A stretch of 13,061 bases of DNA from Auxenochlorella pyrenoidosa (Eukaryota > Chlorophyta > Trebouxiophyceae > Chlorellales > Chlorellaceae), in contig KQ481962.1 of the NCBI GenBank assembly GCA_001430745.1, positions 274,529-287,589 of the forward strand, given 5' to 3'. Positions 1 to 9,104 of the stretch are shown in pieces; the stretch's first letter is position 1, and the number at the start of each line of letters is the position of its first letter. Both the position numbers and the translations under genes were made by a program. The notes under the pieces were generated by a model. It saw only the letters and a program-made list of their open reading frames with translations, was not told the DNA's origin and did not search any database.

Positions 1-38
1 TCTGCCTGCCCCCCCCCACGCCCCCCCCCCCCGGCCAG

Positions 39-3000
39 GTGCCCGACGGCGCCCCCGCGCGCGTCAGGGAGGGCGAGGTCCCCCCCGCCGACCAGGACAC
101 CAAGTTCTCCTACCTGTGGAACTGCCGCGCCTGGCTGGACGCCGCCAGCAGGGTCATCATCGCCACGGGTGGGTGCGGCTGGGCCGCCCGCCCGGGGGCC
201 AGGGGTGGGGCCCGCCGAGTGGCGGGGTGCGCAGGCTCCCTCGTCGACATGCTGGGGCTGCTCCTTGCCCGTGCCGCATCCCGCCCCGTCGCACCCTAGG
301 GCTACAGACAGCCTCGCAGAGCACCTGGGCTGCTGTCATGTTGCACCCCCTGAAGAGGCTTGCCCGCTTGCCTGCCCGCCGCTCCCTCCCCACCCGCAGA
401 CAACGACGCCCCCGGCGACGCGCTGGCTGAGGAGCTGGCTCGGCGGCTGGGGCGCGAGCGCTGCTGGCGCGTGCGCTGGCCCCTGAACGAGGAGGACCAC
501 CAGTACGCCGCAGAGCTGGCGGGGGTGGCCTACGTGCGGCACGACGAGCCGGGGGAGGCAGAAGGCGCGGCGGGAGACGGCCCCGCGGCGGCGGCGGCGG
601 CGGCGCTGGATGCCGATGCAGCCGCGGCGCTCGCCGCCCTGCCCGACGGCAGTGCCGCTGCGCCTGCCGAGCAGGCGGCTGCCGGGGCGCAGCAGGCCGC
701 GGACCAGCAGCAGCAGCAGCAGCAGGCGGCACCGGCCTCGGAGGCGCTGCAGCTGGCGGTGCAGGCTGGGTACTACAGGAAGGACGCCAACGAGGTGCTC
801 ATGAAGGACGGCCCGGCCATGCTGCGAGCCTTCCTGGACTCGGCGGAGCCCTTCCCCATCCGGGGGCTGCTGCGGTGAGGGGGCCGCGCCGCCTGGCAAG
901 CCACGCTGCGGCCGGCACGCGGCACAGAGGGCACATCTGCTGGACCCGCTGCCGGGGGTCGGGCTGCCATGCCGCTCTGCTCCGCCGAGCACCGGATCGC
1001 GCACCCCCACCCCCACCACCCCTTCCCCGCAGCTTCCACGAGTACTACGACGACATCATGAAGTACTACCGGCTGGAGCACAGGGATGGGCAGGGCCACT
1101 CCACAGGCTGGCCCTCGCTGGATGCCTACTACAAGGCAAGCGCTCCCGGGGTGCCTGCGGCACCGGAAGACAGGCATGGCCCATGCTTTGCTGGCTGGCT
1201 GCCTTGCTGGAGCTGAGCCAAAGGAGCCTGCAGGCCTGGTGCACGCCTCCCGCACCCGCCATCATCCGATGCCTCCACCCAGGCAGCGCACACACGAGCC
1301 ACAGCAGCGTGACAGCATGCCCAGCAGCCTCGCCGTGCCGCGCGGCTTGCCGCCTCCCCTCTGCACGCTCACAGCCCCCCGACCCCCCCCCCCCGTCGCA
1401 GGTGGTGCCCGGCGAGCTGACCATCGTGACGGGCGTGCCCAACAGCGGCAAGTCGGAGTGGATCGACGCGCTGCTGGCCAACCTGGCGGAGCAGCACGAC
1501 TGGTGCTTTGCGCTCTGCTCCATGGAGAAGAAGGTGGGCGGGGGGGGGGGCGGGTGGCCGGGGGCTGGGTGCAGGGGAGAAGGCCTGTGCACCTGGCCGG
1601 CCTGAATCCCGCGCGCGCGCTTCACACTGCCTGCGCGCCCCGCCCCGCCCCCGGCCCCCGCAGGCCACCGACCATGCGCGGCAGCTGGTGGAGAAGTACA
1701 TCGGCAAGCCGTTTTACGACCTGCCCTACGCGCGCGGCGTGCGGCGCATGAGCGAGCGCGAGCTGGACGAGGGGCTGGACTGGATCGACGACCGATTCCA
1801 CCTGGTCAGGTGGGCACGCACCGCGGGGTAGCCCTCGCTCGGCCTTCGGCCGCCACTGCTGCTGTTGGAGATTGCCTGTGCAGCACGGCCTCCTGGCCGG
1901 CTCTGCGCAGCCATTCCGGCACCACCGCTGCTGGCATGGCTCGTATGTGCACACAGCCAGACTCGCCGCAGCTTGCCACGCTTCAAATGATGTCACCACA
2001 CCACCGCCTTCTCCCCCCCACCCCCACTCCACCCCACCCCCACCCCACCCACCCCGCAGGTACGAGGACGACGCGCTGCCTGCTGTGGACTGGGTGCTGG
2101 ACGTGGCGCGGGCGGCGGTGTACCGCTACGGCATCCGCGGCCTGGTCATCGACCCGTACAACGAGCTGGACCACCAGCGCCCCGCCGCCATGAGCGAGAC
2201 CGAGTACGTGAGCCAGATGCTGACCAAGGTCAAGCGCTTCGCGCAGGTGGGGTGGGGGTGGGGGTGGGGGTGTGTGGAGGGGGGGCGGGGGCGGGGGGCG
2301 GGGGCCCGCCGCGCTGCGCGGCTGCTTGGCACAGACCGGGGGTGCGTGCCTGTGCTGTAGAAGGGGTGGGCGGGGTGCGCCTCTTTCGTAATAGAGCCGG
2401 CAGCGCGCCCACACCCCTATGCTCCACCCACCCCGCATCCACCCAACCCCGACCGCCCACCACCGCCCCCCGCCCGCAGACCACGGGCGTGCACGTGTGG
2501 TTTGTGGCGCACCCCCGCCAGCTGCGCGAGTGGAAGGGGCAGGCCCCCAACCTGTACGACATCTCCGGCTCCGCCCACTTCATCAACAAGGCCGACAACG
2601 GCATCGTGGTGCACCGAGACCGCGACCCGGACTCGCCAGACCAGCACAGGGTGGGCGGGGGGGGCCGAGGCAAGGGGCCCGGGGCGGGCGCCGCGTAAGT
2701 GGACCCAGCTGTGCAGCAGACTGATGGCAGCAGAGTGTGGAGACCGGATGGGCTCGCGCACGTGGTTGGCTGTCTTGTGTGGCTGCTGCTCCAGACCCCT
2801 CGAGTGCGGCCCCGCCGACTCTTGTTTGTGCACTCCCGGCCCCGCCCCCAGGTGCAAATCCTGGTGCGGAAGGTGCGCAACAAGGCGGCCGGCACCATTG
2901 GCGATTGCGTGCTCGAGTACGAGCGCATCAACGGGCGGTGAGCGCCGCCTGACGCTGCAGCAACAGCTGCCGCTGGCTGGCCCTACCTGCCCCGCCAAGG

Positions 3001-3571
3001 GGGGCGGCTGGCCGAAGCCTGCGGGTCTGTTGGCTTCGGCACGTGCACTCCGCTGTACACACCGCATCCCACGCCCTGCCTCCGCCCCAGCGATGCTTGC
3101 TGCACTGGCCTTCAGGTCCTGCCTCCTGGCTTGCCCCCCTTCCTGAGCCCACCCCCTGCCCTCCACCCCACCCCTCGCAGGTACATCGACCCAGACCACC
3201 CAGCGGGCGGGCCGCGCACAGCGCAGCGCATCGACTTCACCCAGGTGCACCGCCAGGAGCGCCTGGCCGAGCTACGGCAGCAGGAGCGCGAGGCCGCGCT
3301 GGATGCCGCCCTGCAGGCGGAGCTGGCAGATGCGGCGGCGGCGGCAGCCGCAGCCAGCGGCTCTGCCCCACGGCAGCCGACGGCGCCTGCGCTGCAGGCG
3401 GCAGCAGCGGCAGCTGTGGCAGCAGCGGCAGGTGTGGTGGCGGAGCAGCGCGCGGCGGCAGCGGCGGCGGCATTTGAGCCCGTCCTGGCAATGCGGATGG
3501 ATGGCACAATCAGCAACGATCCAGTGACTGATGAGCAGGAAGTGGCTGCATGGCTCGAAGGCACCAGTTAG
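39..3571 (+). CDS. TWINKLE: TWINKLE-type organellar DNA primase-helicase, 5'-truncated by the window edge
   Basis: Nine exons can be joined in frame: 39-168, 400-874, 1033-1135, 1402-1533, 1664-1809, 2060-2246, 2480-2650, 2852-2937 and 3181-3571 (TAG). They give 1821 nt, i.e. 606 residues plus stop. The first exon follows an acceptor AG at 37-38, so the N-terminus (transit peptide, zinc-binding primase part) is missing; the GTG at 39 is not a start. Seen, in window numbering: a Toprim metal motif DNDAPG (44-49), the linker KDANEVL (171-177), Walker A GVPNSGKS (247-254), a Walker B-like GLVIDPYNELD (around D360), the helicase motif VWFVAHPRQL, and the tail signature NKADNGIVVHR. Family knowledge: plant and algal TWINKLE couples primase and DnaB-like 5'-3' helicase activity for mitochondrial and/or plastid DNA replication. 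Oddities are a 99-residue Ala/Gln-rich insert (72-170), an Ala-rich C-terminal extension (about 478-606), and a GC-AG third intron. The identification is firm; exon edges are inferred from frame, splice signals and remembered family alignment. Confidence 0.93.
586..726 (+). repeat. GCG/GCC-rich and CAG trinucleotide tracts inside a coding exon
   Basis: Within TWINKLE exon 2 a GCG-type alanine-coding tract (about 586-605) is followed by alanine-rich coding sequence and then seven consecutive CAG codons (about 706-726) encoding glutamine. Both tracts are in frame and lie in the lineage-specific insert between the Toprim DxD motif and the KDANEVL linker. Such tracts change length by replication slippage, so copy number may vary between strains. 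Confidence 0.85.
1136..1401 (+). other. GC-AG intron in the TWINKLE gene
   Basis: The donor reads AAG|GCAAGC and the acceptor TCGCAG|GTG. The join produces AYYKVVPGELT, the continuous plant TWINKLE reading. A GT donor 15 nt downstream (GGG|GTGCCT) would add five residues and is a poorer splice site. The intron is 266 bp with a C-rich tract before the acceptor. Confidence 0.8.
2247..2310 (+). repeat. G-rich start of a TWINKLE intron, G-quadruplex candidate
   Basis: From the donor of intron 6 onward the sense strand carries GTGGGGTGGGGGTGGGGGTG-type runs, then further G-runs to about 2310. Several runs of four to five G separated by one T meet the simple G4 pattern on the sense (pre-mRNA) strand. 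Folding and any effect on splicing are inference. Confidence 0.6.
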
Positions 3572-3939
3572 GCATCCGGCCGCAGAGGGGGCGGGGTGCT
3601 GCTGCCGGCCCCTTGTCTCATGTCGCACCTGCTGTGCACTCTGCTCCTTCCTGACAGCAGCTGCATCCCTGTTGCCCTACGTTTCATCTTTACCCCCTCA
3701 CTTCTCATCTAACCTCGTTCACGCACGATCGACCCCCACTCAAACTCCCACTCTTCTCAGTGTTGCATGACGCTGGCTTCAGTGCAAAGTCAGTTCATTG
3801 ATGCCCACGACAATTCAAGGAGCCTTGTTGCAATCTGGGTGGTGTCGGGGCAGAAGGAGTGTGGAATGTTGGACAGCAGATGTTGAATGAATAGCAGTGC
3901 TGAATGAAAGGAACAATGGGCATTTTGTCGAGAGCGGTG
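3572..3939. other. Intergenic stretch between the convergent TWINKLE and deacetylase genes
   Basis: These 368 bp must hold both 3' untranslated regions. The middle (about 3650-3900) is less GC-rich than the flanks, as expected for UTR and cleavage sequence. The common green-algal polyadenylation motif TGTAA is absent on either strand here; weaker TGCAA-like sequences occur (for example near 3790 and 3828). I see no additional gene. Confidence 0.6.
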
Positions 3940-6170
3940 TCACCTGTGCCGCACGGCCCGTGCTGCAGCGGCGCCGGCAGCTGCCAGCGCAGGAGCGTAC
4001 TCTGCTGCCGCGCGGTGCAGCAGCACTGCAGGCAGTGAGACAGGCAGCGGGGCCAAGCATTTGTGTGGCAGCCTGGCACTGTACAGAATGCCACCATCGG
4101 CAGCCCTAGGCATCCTCGCGAGGACGCCCGGCGGCACCTCTTTTCCAGGGTGCACCCACCAGCCAGCCGTCGGCCCAGCCCTCCCGCCAGCGCCACCACA
4201 CCCTTCCCACCATGTCGGTCCACGATGCGCTCATGGTCGGGGCAGTACCCCCCGCCGATGGCAGCCGCCACCGGGGCGCCCGCCTGGGCGCACGCCTCGA
4301 ACACAAAGCGGTCGCGCGCCAGGATGCCTGCGTCTGTGAGCGCCATTTTGCCCAGGGTGTCCTCCGCATGCACGTCTACCCCTGCAAGGGCGGTTGGTGC
4401 AGGTTGGCGGGAGGGGGGGGGGGGGGGGGGCTTCATGGGGCGTGCCTTGCAATTGAGCAGTGTGCTGCACGGTCTCCAGGCTGCTAGCCCCCATGCAGCC
4501 GCCTTCCTGACTACATCACAGGCAGATGCCCGCGCCGCCAGGCCACAGGGCAAGGCCGCGCTCAGCACCTGCATTGTACAGCACCAGCTGGGGCCGCAGG
4601 CGGGCCAGCAGCGGGGGCAGCACCTCGCGCAGTGCCTGCAGTGAGGAGGTACACGGGGGGTTGTTTGGTGGGCATCGAACGAGGTGCCCACTCCGTGGTC
4701 CTTCCCAGCCTGTTGTGAGAGCAGGCACAGCGCGGCGTGGGGCAAGCAGCCCCAGCGCACACCCTCCATGCGCGTCCAGGCCCCCCCCCTTGCCTGCAGG
4801 TACTGCTGGTCGGTGGTGCCGGCCGGCAGAGCCACGTCCATGTCGCTGGCCTCCAGGGAGTGGGGGAAGGGCTGGGCCGCGCAGTGCAGCGAGAGGGTGA
4901 ACACCGAGGGGTCGCCGCGGAAGATGGCGGCGGTGCCGTCGCCCTGCAAACATGGGGGAGCTTCCCGCTGGGGTGGGACTGGGAGCCGGCGGTGGGTCGA
5001 GTGATGGGGGAACCGGGCGCAGGGGAGGGAGGGCCAGGTTTGGAAACGGGAGCGGCAGCAGCCCTGTCCATGAGGTACGCGGCACAGCAATCACCTCTCG
5101 ACGTAAGCTGCCAAGAAGCAGGGCGCGGCGCACGAGACAAGAGCGCATGTTTCGTCTTGCTCCCGCAACTCGGCAGTGGAGGGACATGCGTGGTTGGTGG
5201 CCAGGCTGGGTGGGGGAGTGCCCCCACAGGCTCGGCGCCCCACCTGGTGCACATCCAGGTCCACAAAAAGCACCTGCCCAATGCCCGCGTCGCGCTGGGC
5301 GGCGCGCGCGGCAACGGCCTGGTCGTTGAAAATGCACCAGCCTGGAGGGCGAGCAATGTTGAGGGCGCAGGAAGTGGACCCTGGGGGGGGGGGGCCGCAG
5401 GGCCGGCAGGGGCGGGCATGCTGCTGCCTCCAGGCAGGCAGGGGGAGCCGCCGGCCCGCCGCTGGCTGCCACCCCGTCCAACTCCCCCCTGCCTCCAGGG
5501 CTTGCCTGATCCGTGCGCGGGGTGGGCGTGGTGGGTGCCGCCGTTGCACATCACCGCCACGCCAAACTGCAGCGCCAGCCGCGCCGCCAGCACCGCCGAC
5601 CCCACGCCGACCAGCGCCCTGCGCACCAGCGCCTCTGACCAGGGCAGGCCGATGCGGCGCATGGCCGCGGGGCTGATGCTGCCGTCCAGGAAGGAGCGGA
5701 CGTAGGCGGGGTCGTGGGCCAGGGCCAGGGTGTTGGGCGAGGGCGGCTCGGGGCGGAAGGTGCGCCCCGCCAGGCCCAGCTGCTGCAGGCGGGCGTAGAG
5801 GAGCGCGTCCTTGGGCATGGGGAAGCTGCGGCGCGGAGGCAGGGGCGGGGCCAGGCGGGGCCGACTCAGCACGTGTGCTGGGGATGCAAGGGGTCGGGGC
5901 ACCTGGGAGCATGGCGGCAGCGTTCGCATCGGAGCGAGGGTTCAAGTGTGCCCCACTCTGTATGCTTGCTGAGCAGCGCTCGCTCCTCAACCAATCTCCT
6001 TACCGGTGGCCATCAGGTATGGGGTTTATTGTGAAGTCCTCATGGTACACGACCGGATGTGCAAGGGCAGGTGCTGCAGCAGGCGCAGTGGTGGCGCCGC
6101 TCGCAGCCCGCCGCCAAACCAGCCCTGGCACCTGCCGGCCAAATGCACGGGGCAACATCAAGCTCCGCAT
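3940..6170 (-). CDS. Histone deacetylase-superfamily protein, bacterial/class IV-like type, probably organelle-targeted
   Basis: Seven exons on the minus strand: 6170-6004, 5825-5506, 5341-5244, 4943-4794, 4635-4569, 4381-4211 and 4025-3940 (TGA), encoding 352 residues. The ATG at 6170 is chosen because the frame extends upstream only to a TTG and no earlier ATG is seen. Catalytic features are complete: the histidine pair in GGTHHAHPAHG (H154, H155), zinc ligands in FVDLDVHQGDGTA (D192, H194) and NAGVDVHAEDTLG (D270), and the catalytic tyrosine in IGGGYCPD (Y313). Family knowledge: HDAC-fold enzymes remove acyl groups from lysine or other amines using zinc; the HQGDGTAAIF form is typical of bacterial class IV-like members. 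Residues 1-30 (MRSLMLPRAFGRQ...) are rich in R, A, S and T with no acids, resembling a mitochondrial or plastid presequence; targeting is inference. Introns 2 and 4 are GC-AG. The true substrate is unknown and may be non-histone. Confidence 0.9.
4636..4793 (-). other. GC-AG intron in the deacetylase gene (intron 4)
   Basis: On the minus strand the donor is CTGCAG|GCAAGG and the acceptor ACTGCAG|GCACTG. The join gives QYLQALREVLPPLL, matching the spacing of bacterial relatives. A GT further into the intron (GAGG|GTGTGC) would insert about a dozen unrelated residues. Confidence 0.75.
5342..5505 (-). other. GC-AG intron in the deacetylase gene (intron 2)
   Basis: On the minus strand the donor is ATCAG|GCAAGC and the acceptor CTCCAG|GCTGG. 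Splicing restores the catalytic-loop reading HGSGWCIFND, which the HDAC family requires directly after the double-histidine motif. No GT close to this point gives that reading. Confidence 0.85.
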
Positions 6171-6260
6171 TGCGGCCCTAGGCCGCGTCGTGCCTTCCAA
6201 GTGCAAGTGCTCTGAGCAGAAACTTTGCAAAACGGGCGGAGGCTGTGGTGGCCAAAGATT

Positions 6261-6270
6261 CCTATTTAGG
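6261..6270 (-). promoter_or_regulatory. TATA/CArG-like element upstream of the deacetylase gene
   Basis: The 10-mer CCTATTTAGG (CCTAAATAGG on the minus strand) lies 91-100 nt upstream of the ATG at 6170. It stands out in a GC-rich setting. It fits a TATA-like element for minus-strand transcription with a start near 6235, and also the CC(A/T)6GG pattern bound by MADS/SRF proteins. This is position and motif evidence only. Confidence 0.35.
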
Positions 6271-6584
6271 AGCTGTGCCAGTTTCTACATACGCGAGGAG
6301 CAAAGTATGATTGTCCGAAAGCGACAGAGGTGGCCGGGCCCTCAGCACTCGTTCTGCCGCTGCTGCCGCTGCGCCGCCAGCCATGTCATGCGCAGCCTCC
6401 GTAGCATTGAACTGCAAGCTGCTCATACACTCCCAGCCTCCACAGTGCAACCACACATGTACCGGCCATGAGGGAGAGCTGCAAAATCAAACAACTGGTT
6501 CCCTGTTCAAAGGCACGCCTTGTCTCTTGGTTGCTGCCTCCTTTGGTGACCCCCTGCAGCCTGCCGCCAGTTTTTTTCCGCTTG

Positions 6585-6589
6585 TTACA
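6585..6589 (-). terminator. Candidate TGTAA polyadenylation signal of the eS27 gene
   Basis: TTACA on the plus strand reads TGTAA on the minus strand, 353 nt past the eS27 stop codon. TGTAA is the usual polyadenylation signal in volvocine algae and occurs in other green algae. If used, the roughly 400 bp from here to 6171 would be the promoter side of the deacetylase gene. Confidence 0.45.
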
Positions 6590-6941
6590 CACCGAAAGGG
6601 CGTGCGAGCATCATCGTGTAGCGTCCAAGCAAGGCCGACGAAGTTGCCGGCCAGTCAGGTCCGCGGGCGTCGCCTGAGCGATGTTGCCAATCGGGCGTGC
6701 CCTCTAGGTTTTGCTAGTGGCTCCTCGCGCGCCACAGAACGCACGGCAGCGCCGCACTGTGCTGCCGGCGCCTGCGGCTGACGCTCCCCACTCTCGCGGC
6801 GCGCCCGGGGGGCGGCGCCGCTCACTGCGCTGAGGGGGGTCCTGAAGAGAGTGCGGGGCACCACTCGTCGCCGCTGCTGCGCCGGGCTGCCTGAGCAGCC
6901 ATCACCAAGGCATCATCCCAGCGCTAGCCGCCAAAGGGCGC

Positions 6942-8452
6942 TTAGTCGCCCTTCCGGCGGAAGGAGCAGCCTGCAAAGCAAGGACGGGGTGGCAAGGCAG
7001 CGCGTGATGAGAGGGTGCATGGTGAGCAGGGAAAGCGGGATGCCAAGCTGCCCAGGCTGGCTGGCCTGCCGCTGCCTGGCTACAAGCCAGCAGCAGCGGT
7101 GCGTCGCCTCTGCAGCTTGTGATGCCAAGATCGCTGGGGCTGGGCCCAGCCGGAGCTGGCTGCGGAGAGCTGGCCAGCGGACTGGACACGGCCCCAGCTT
7201 GGGGCGGCATGCCCGCTGCTCCTGCCCGCTGCTGTGACCATGCGCCAGCTGCGCGACATGGCCCATGCCATACTTGTGTCTGCACACTCCAGCTGCACGG
7301 CTGCGTCCCTGTCCCCACTGGCGCCAGCAAACGACTGGGTGCCACGCTAGCGAGGAGGCGTCGCGGCATGCTGCACTGCCTCCAGCAACGGTTGCTGCTC
7401 AGCTGACTTTTGACCGCCCCATCTGCCACTGCTTGCTGCCCTGGCTGCTGGACTTGCTGCCCTTGCTGCCTTCAGCACTGCTGCAGCTGCTGTCACCTGC
7501 TGACACCTGCACCGCTGTCGCCTCCCAACCCATGCCGACCCCTGCTGCTGCGGCTGCCACTGCCACGCACCCTCGGTCAGACGAGCCTTGCCGCCGGTGG
7601 GCACGCACAGCACGGTGTTGCAGCTGGGGCAGACCACCACGGTCTGGCTGTGGCTGAACACAGTGGTGCTGCAAAGGGGAGAAAGCAGGGGCAGGGCACG
7701 TCATGCAGTGCTGCACGGGCAGGCACCAGCGTAAGGTACTGGCACACTCAACAGCGAGGGCTGAAGAGCCAGCGGGTCATTTCTCAATGCTAGCACTGCG
7801 CTAGTGTGACTTAACAAAATGTGCACCAACCAATTCTCACTCTCACTGCAAGTGCCCAAACGCAGGAATGCTGCCGCCGCTGCGCGCCGCCACCCTGGCG
7901 CTTCCAGCGCGCATGCGTCCTGGTCCGCCCGCGGCGCCCGACTCACATGGTGAAGCAGCCCTGGCACTTCACATCCATGAAGTAGGAGTTGGGGGTGGCG
8001 ACCAGGCGCTTGAGCTTGTGCTTCCGCTTCTCCAGCTCCGCCGGAGGGTTCAGAAGGTCGATGTCGCACGCCAGCACCTGCGAGCAGCCGGGGTGGGCCC
8101 CGGGCGTCGATGCGGGCAGACCGTGCCGCGCCAAGGCGCGGGAAATTCCCCAGGCACGGGGGCAAGGCAGCAGAGGGCTGGACCGCCCATGATCGGCCTG
8201 TGCGCCCTCCGCAGGCTGCCTGGCCGCTGGAAGACGTCCGGACCGATGAGGTGCCGCCAGGACGCGGGCCATGCAGTCCCCAGCGAGCCGCAGGACGTCG
8301 CCAGTCGCGCGCCCATCGTCCCACGCCGCCATGCGCCATGCGCCCGCTGCTCGACGTCAGTGATGCTGGCTGGCCCGCTGTGGGTGGCTGCCCTGCCCCC
8401 TGAGCCCCACCAGCCCTGCTCGCCACCATGCAGGCTGGCCGGGGCTCACCAT
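6942..8452 (-). CDS. RPS27: Small-subunit ribosomal protein eS27 (RPS27)
   Basis: Four minus-strand exons: 8452-8450 (only ATG), 8077-7947, 7668-7571 and 6970-6942 (TAA), encoding 86 residues, the normal family length. The start lies in ACCATG|GTGAGC and joins to [13 protein letters not shown]. Seen: the basic N-terminal [11 protein letters not shown], the zinc ribbon CQGC-x15-CPSC (C39, C42, C58, C61), and the invariant end [17 protein letters not shown], whose last ten codons sit in the 29-nt final exon. Family knowledge: eS27 is a zinc-binding protein of the cytosolic 40S subunit, on the platform side, and takes part in late pre-rRNA maturation. All three introns are GT-AG: 372, 278 and 600 bp. 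The last is the longest intron in the window. Exon boundaries are well fixed by the very conserved protein. Confidence 0.95.
6971..7570 (-). other. 600-bp terminal intron of RPS27
   Basis: The donor is GAGG|GTGCGT and the acceptor TTTGCAG|GCTGCTCC. It is more than twice as long as most introns here. Because ribosomal-protein introns often host snoRNAs, I looked for C-box TGATGA and D-box CTGA pairs on the minus strand and found no convincing pair. I see no other structure. Confidence 0.7.
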
Positions 8453-9104
8453 GGTTGCTGGTCTGCGACTAGTTCCTCTGCACCGGCCACCAGCAGAGGG
8501 AAGAGGCCGATTCAGGCGTGGGAGCGGGCCTTGGGCGGCCGGCCATGCTGCGTGCTGCGGGAGGGACCCGGGCGGCAGCCAAAGCAGGGGCTTTCCAGGG
8601 CAGGTGGTCCGTTCAGATTCCTTCGGAGGCTCCCTCAGGCTGGTGGATGCCCCCGAAGCCCGCCCCGTTACCCTCGGGCACAGCCCCGCCAGTGCAGTGT
8701 CGCTCACCGCGCCTCCGCCCTGGCCGAGGCTCCACGAGGTGCCCGCCTGAGGGCATGGCCCGTATTGCGCGCGGCAGCAAGCTCTGACGGCTCAGGGGCT
8801 CTACTTGCACTCCAGCGCCCGCGGCGGAGGCACTGCTTGCTCGCACTTGCTGCCTGCACTCGCTGCCTGCATCAGCGCTTGCTGCACACCATATGATTCT
8901 CTTCACCACGCATGCTACCCCAACACCACCCTCTGGTGCACCCCTTCAGGATTGCCTACTGCTGTTTTCGCGCCATGGCGCACCTGTGCAGAAAATTTCT
9001 GCATAGCGCAGCACGGACCACAAGCTCACCCTCACGCTTATTTGCCTGCCCTCCTCGCCTGCCTGTGCCACTTTGCTTGCTGTGCTGCCGCTGCGCTTCG
9101 ACAT
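8453..9104. other. Intergenic stretch: RPS27 promoter and 5' UTR side, tRNA-Sec 5' flank
   Basis: This is the upstream region of RPS27 (minus strand) and the 5' flank of the tRNA-Sec gene (plus strand). I found no TATA-like element in the 55 bp before the tRNA and no telobox. An untranslated RPS27 leader exon could lie here but cannot be placed from sequence alone. No protein-coding signal is recognised. Confidence 0.5.

Larger units (their letters stand above)
6171..6941. other. Intergenic stretch: eS27 3' UTR and deacetylase promoter
   Basis: Apart from the TATA/CArG-like element and the TGTAA candidate, I see no conserved protein reading frame, tRNA or repeat here. The 6230-6600 part is less GC-rich, as expected for promoter or UTR sequence. 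Short open frames on both strands resemble nothing I recognise and look like GC-rich chance frames. Confidence 0.6.

Noticed and set aside
336..1019. Long minus-strand frame opposite TWINKLE exon 2
   Set aside because: It is a GC-rich shadow of the coding exon with Arg/Leu/Pro runs and no recognisable motif.
1136..1150. Alternative GT donor after 1150 for TWINKLE intron 3
   Set aside because: It adds ASAPG between YYK and VVPGEL, which the family lacks, and the donor GTGCCT is weak compared with AAG|GCAAGC.
3795..5090. 431-codon open frame on the minus strand
   Set aside because: It reads straight through several introns of the deacetylase gene; only the parts with family motifs match exons, and the rest is proline/cysteine-rich intron translation.
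6171..6230. Upstream extension of the deacetylase reading frame to 6230
   Set aside because: The first codon there is TTG, not ATG. The ATG at 6170 gives a plausible presequence and the usual protein length.
6971..7570. snoRNA in the long RPS27 intron
   Set aside because: TGATGA at about 7005 is on the plus strand only, and no C/D-box pair with terminal stem is seen on the transcribed strand.
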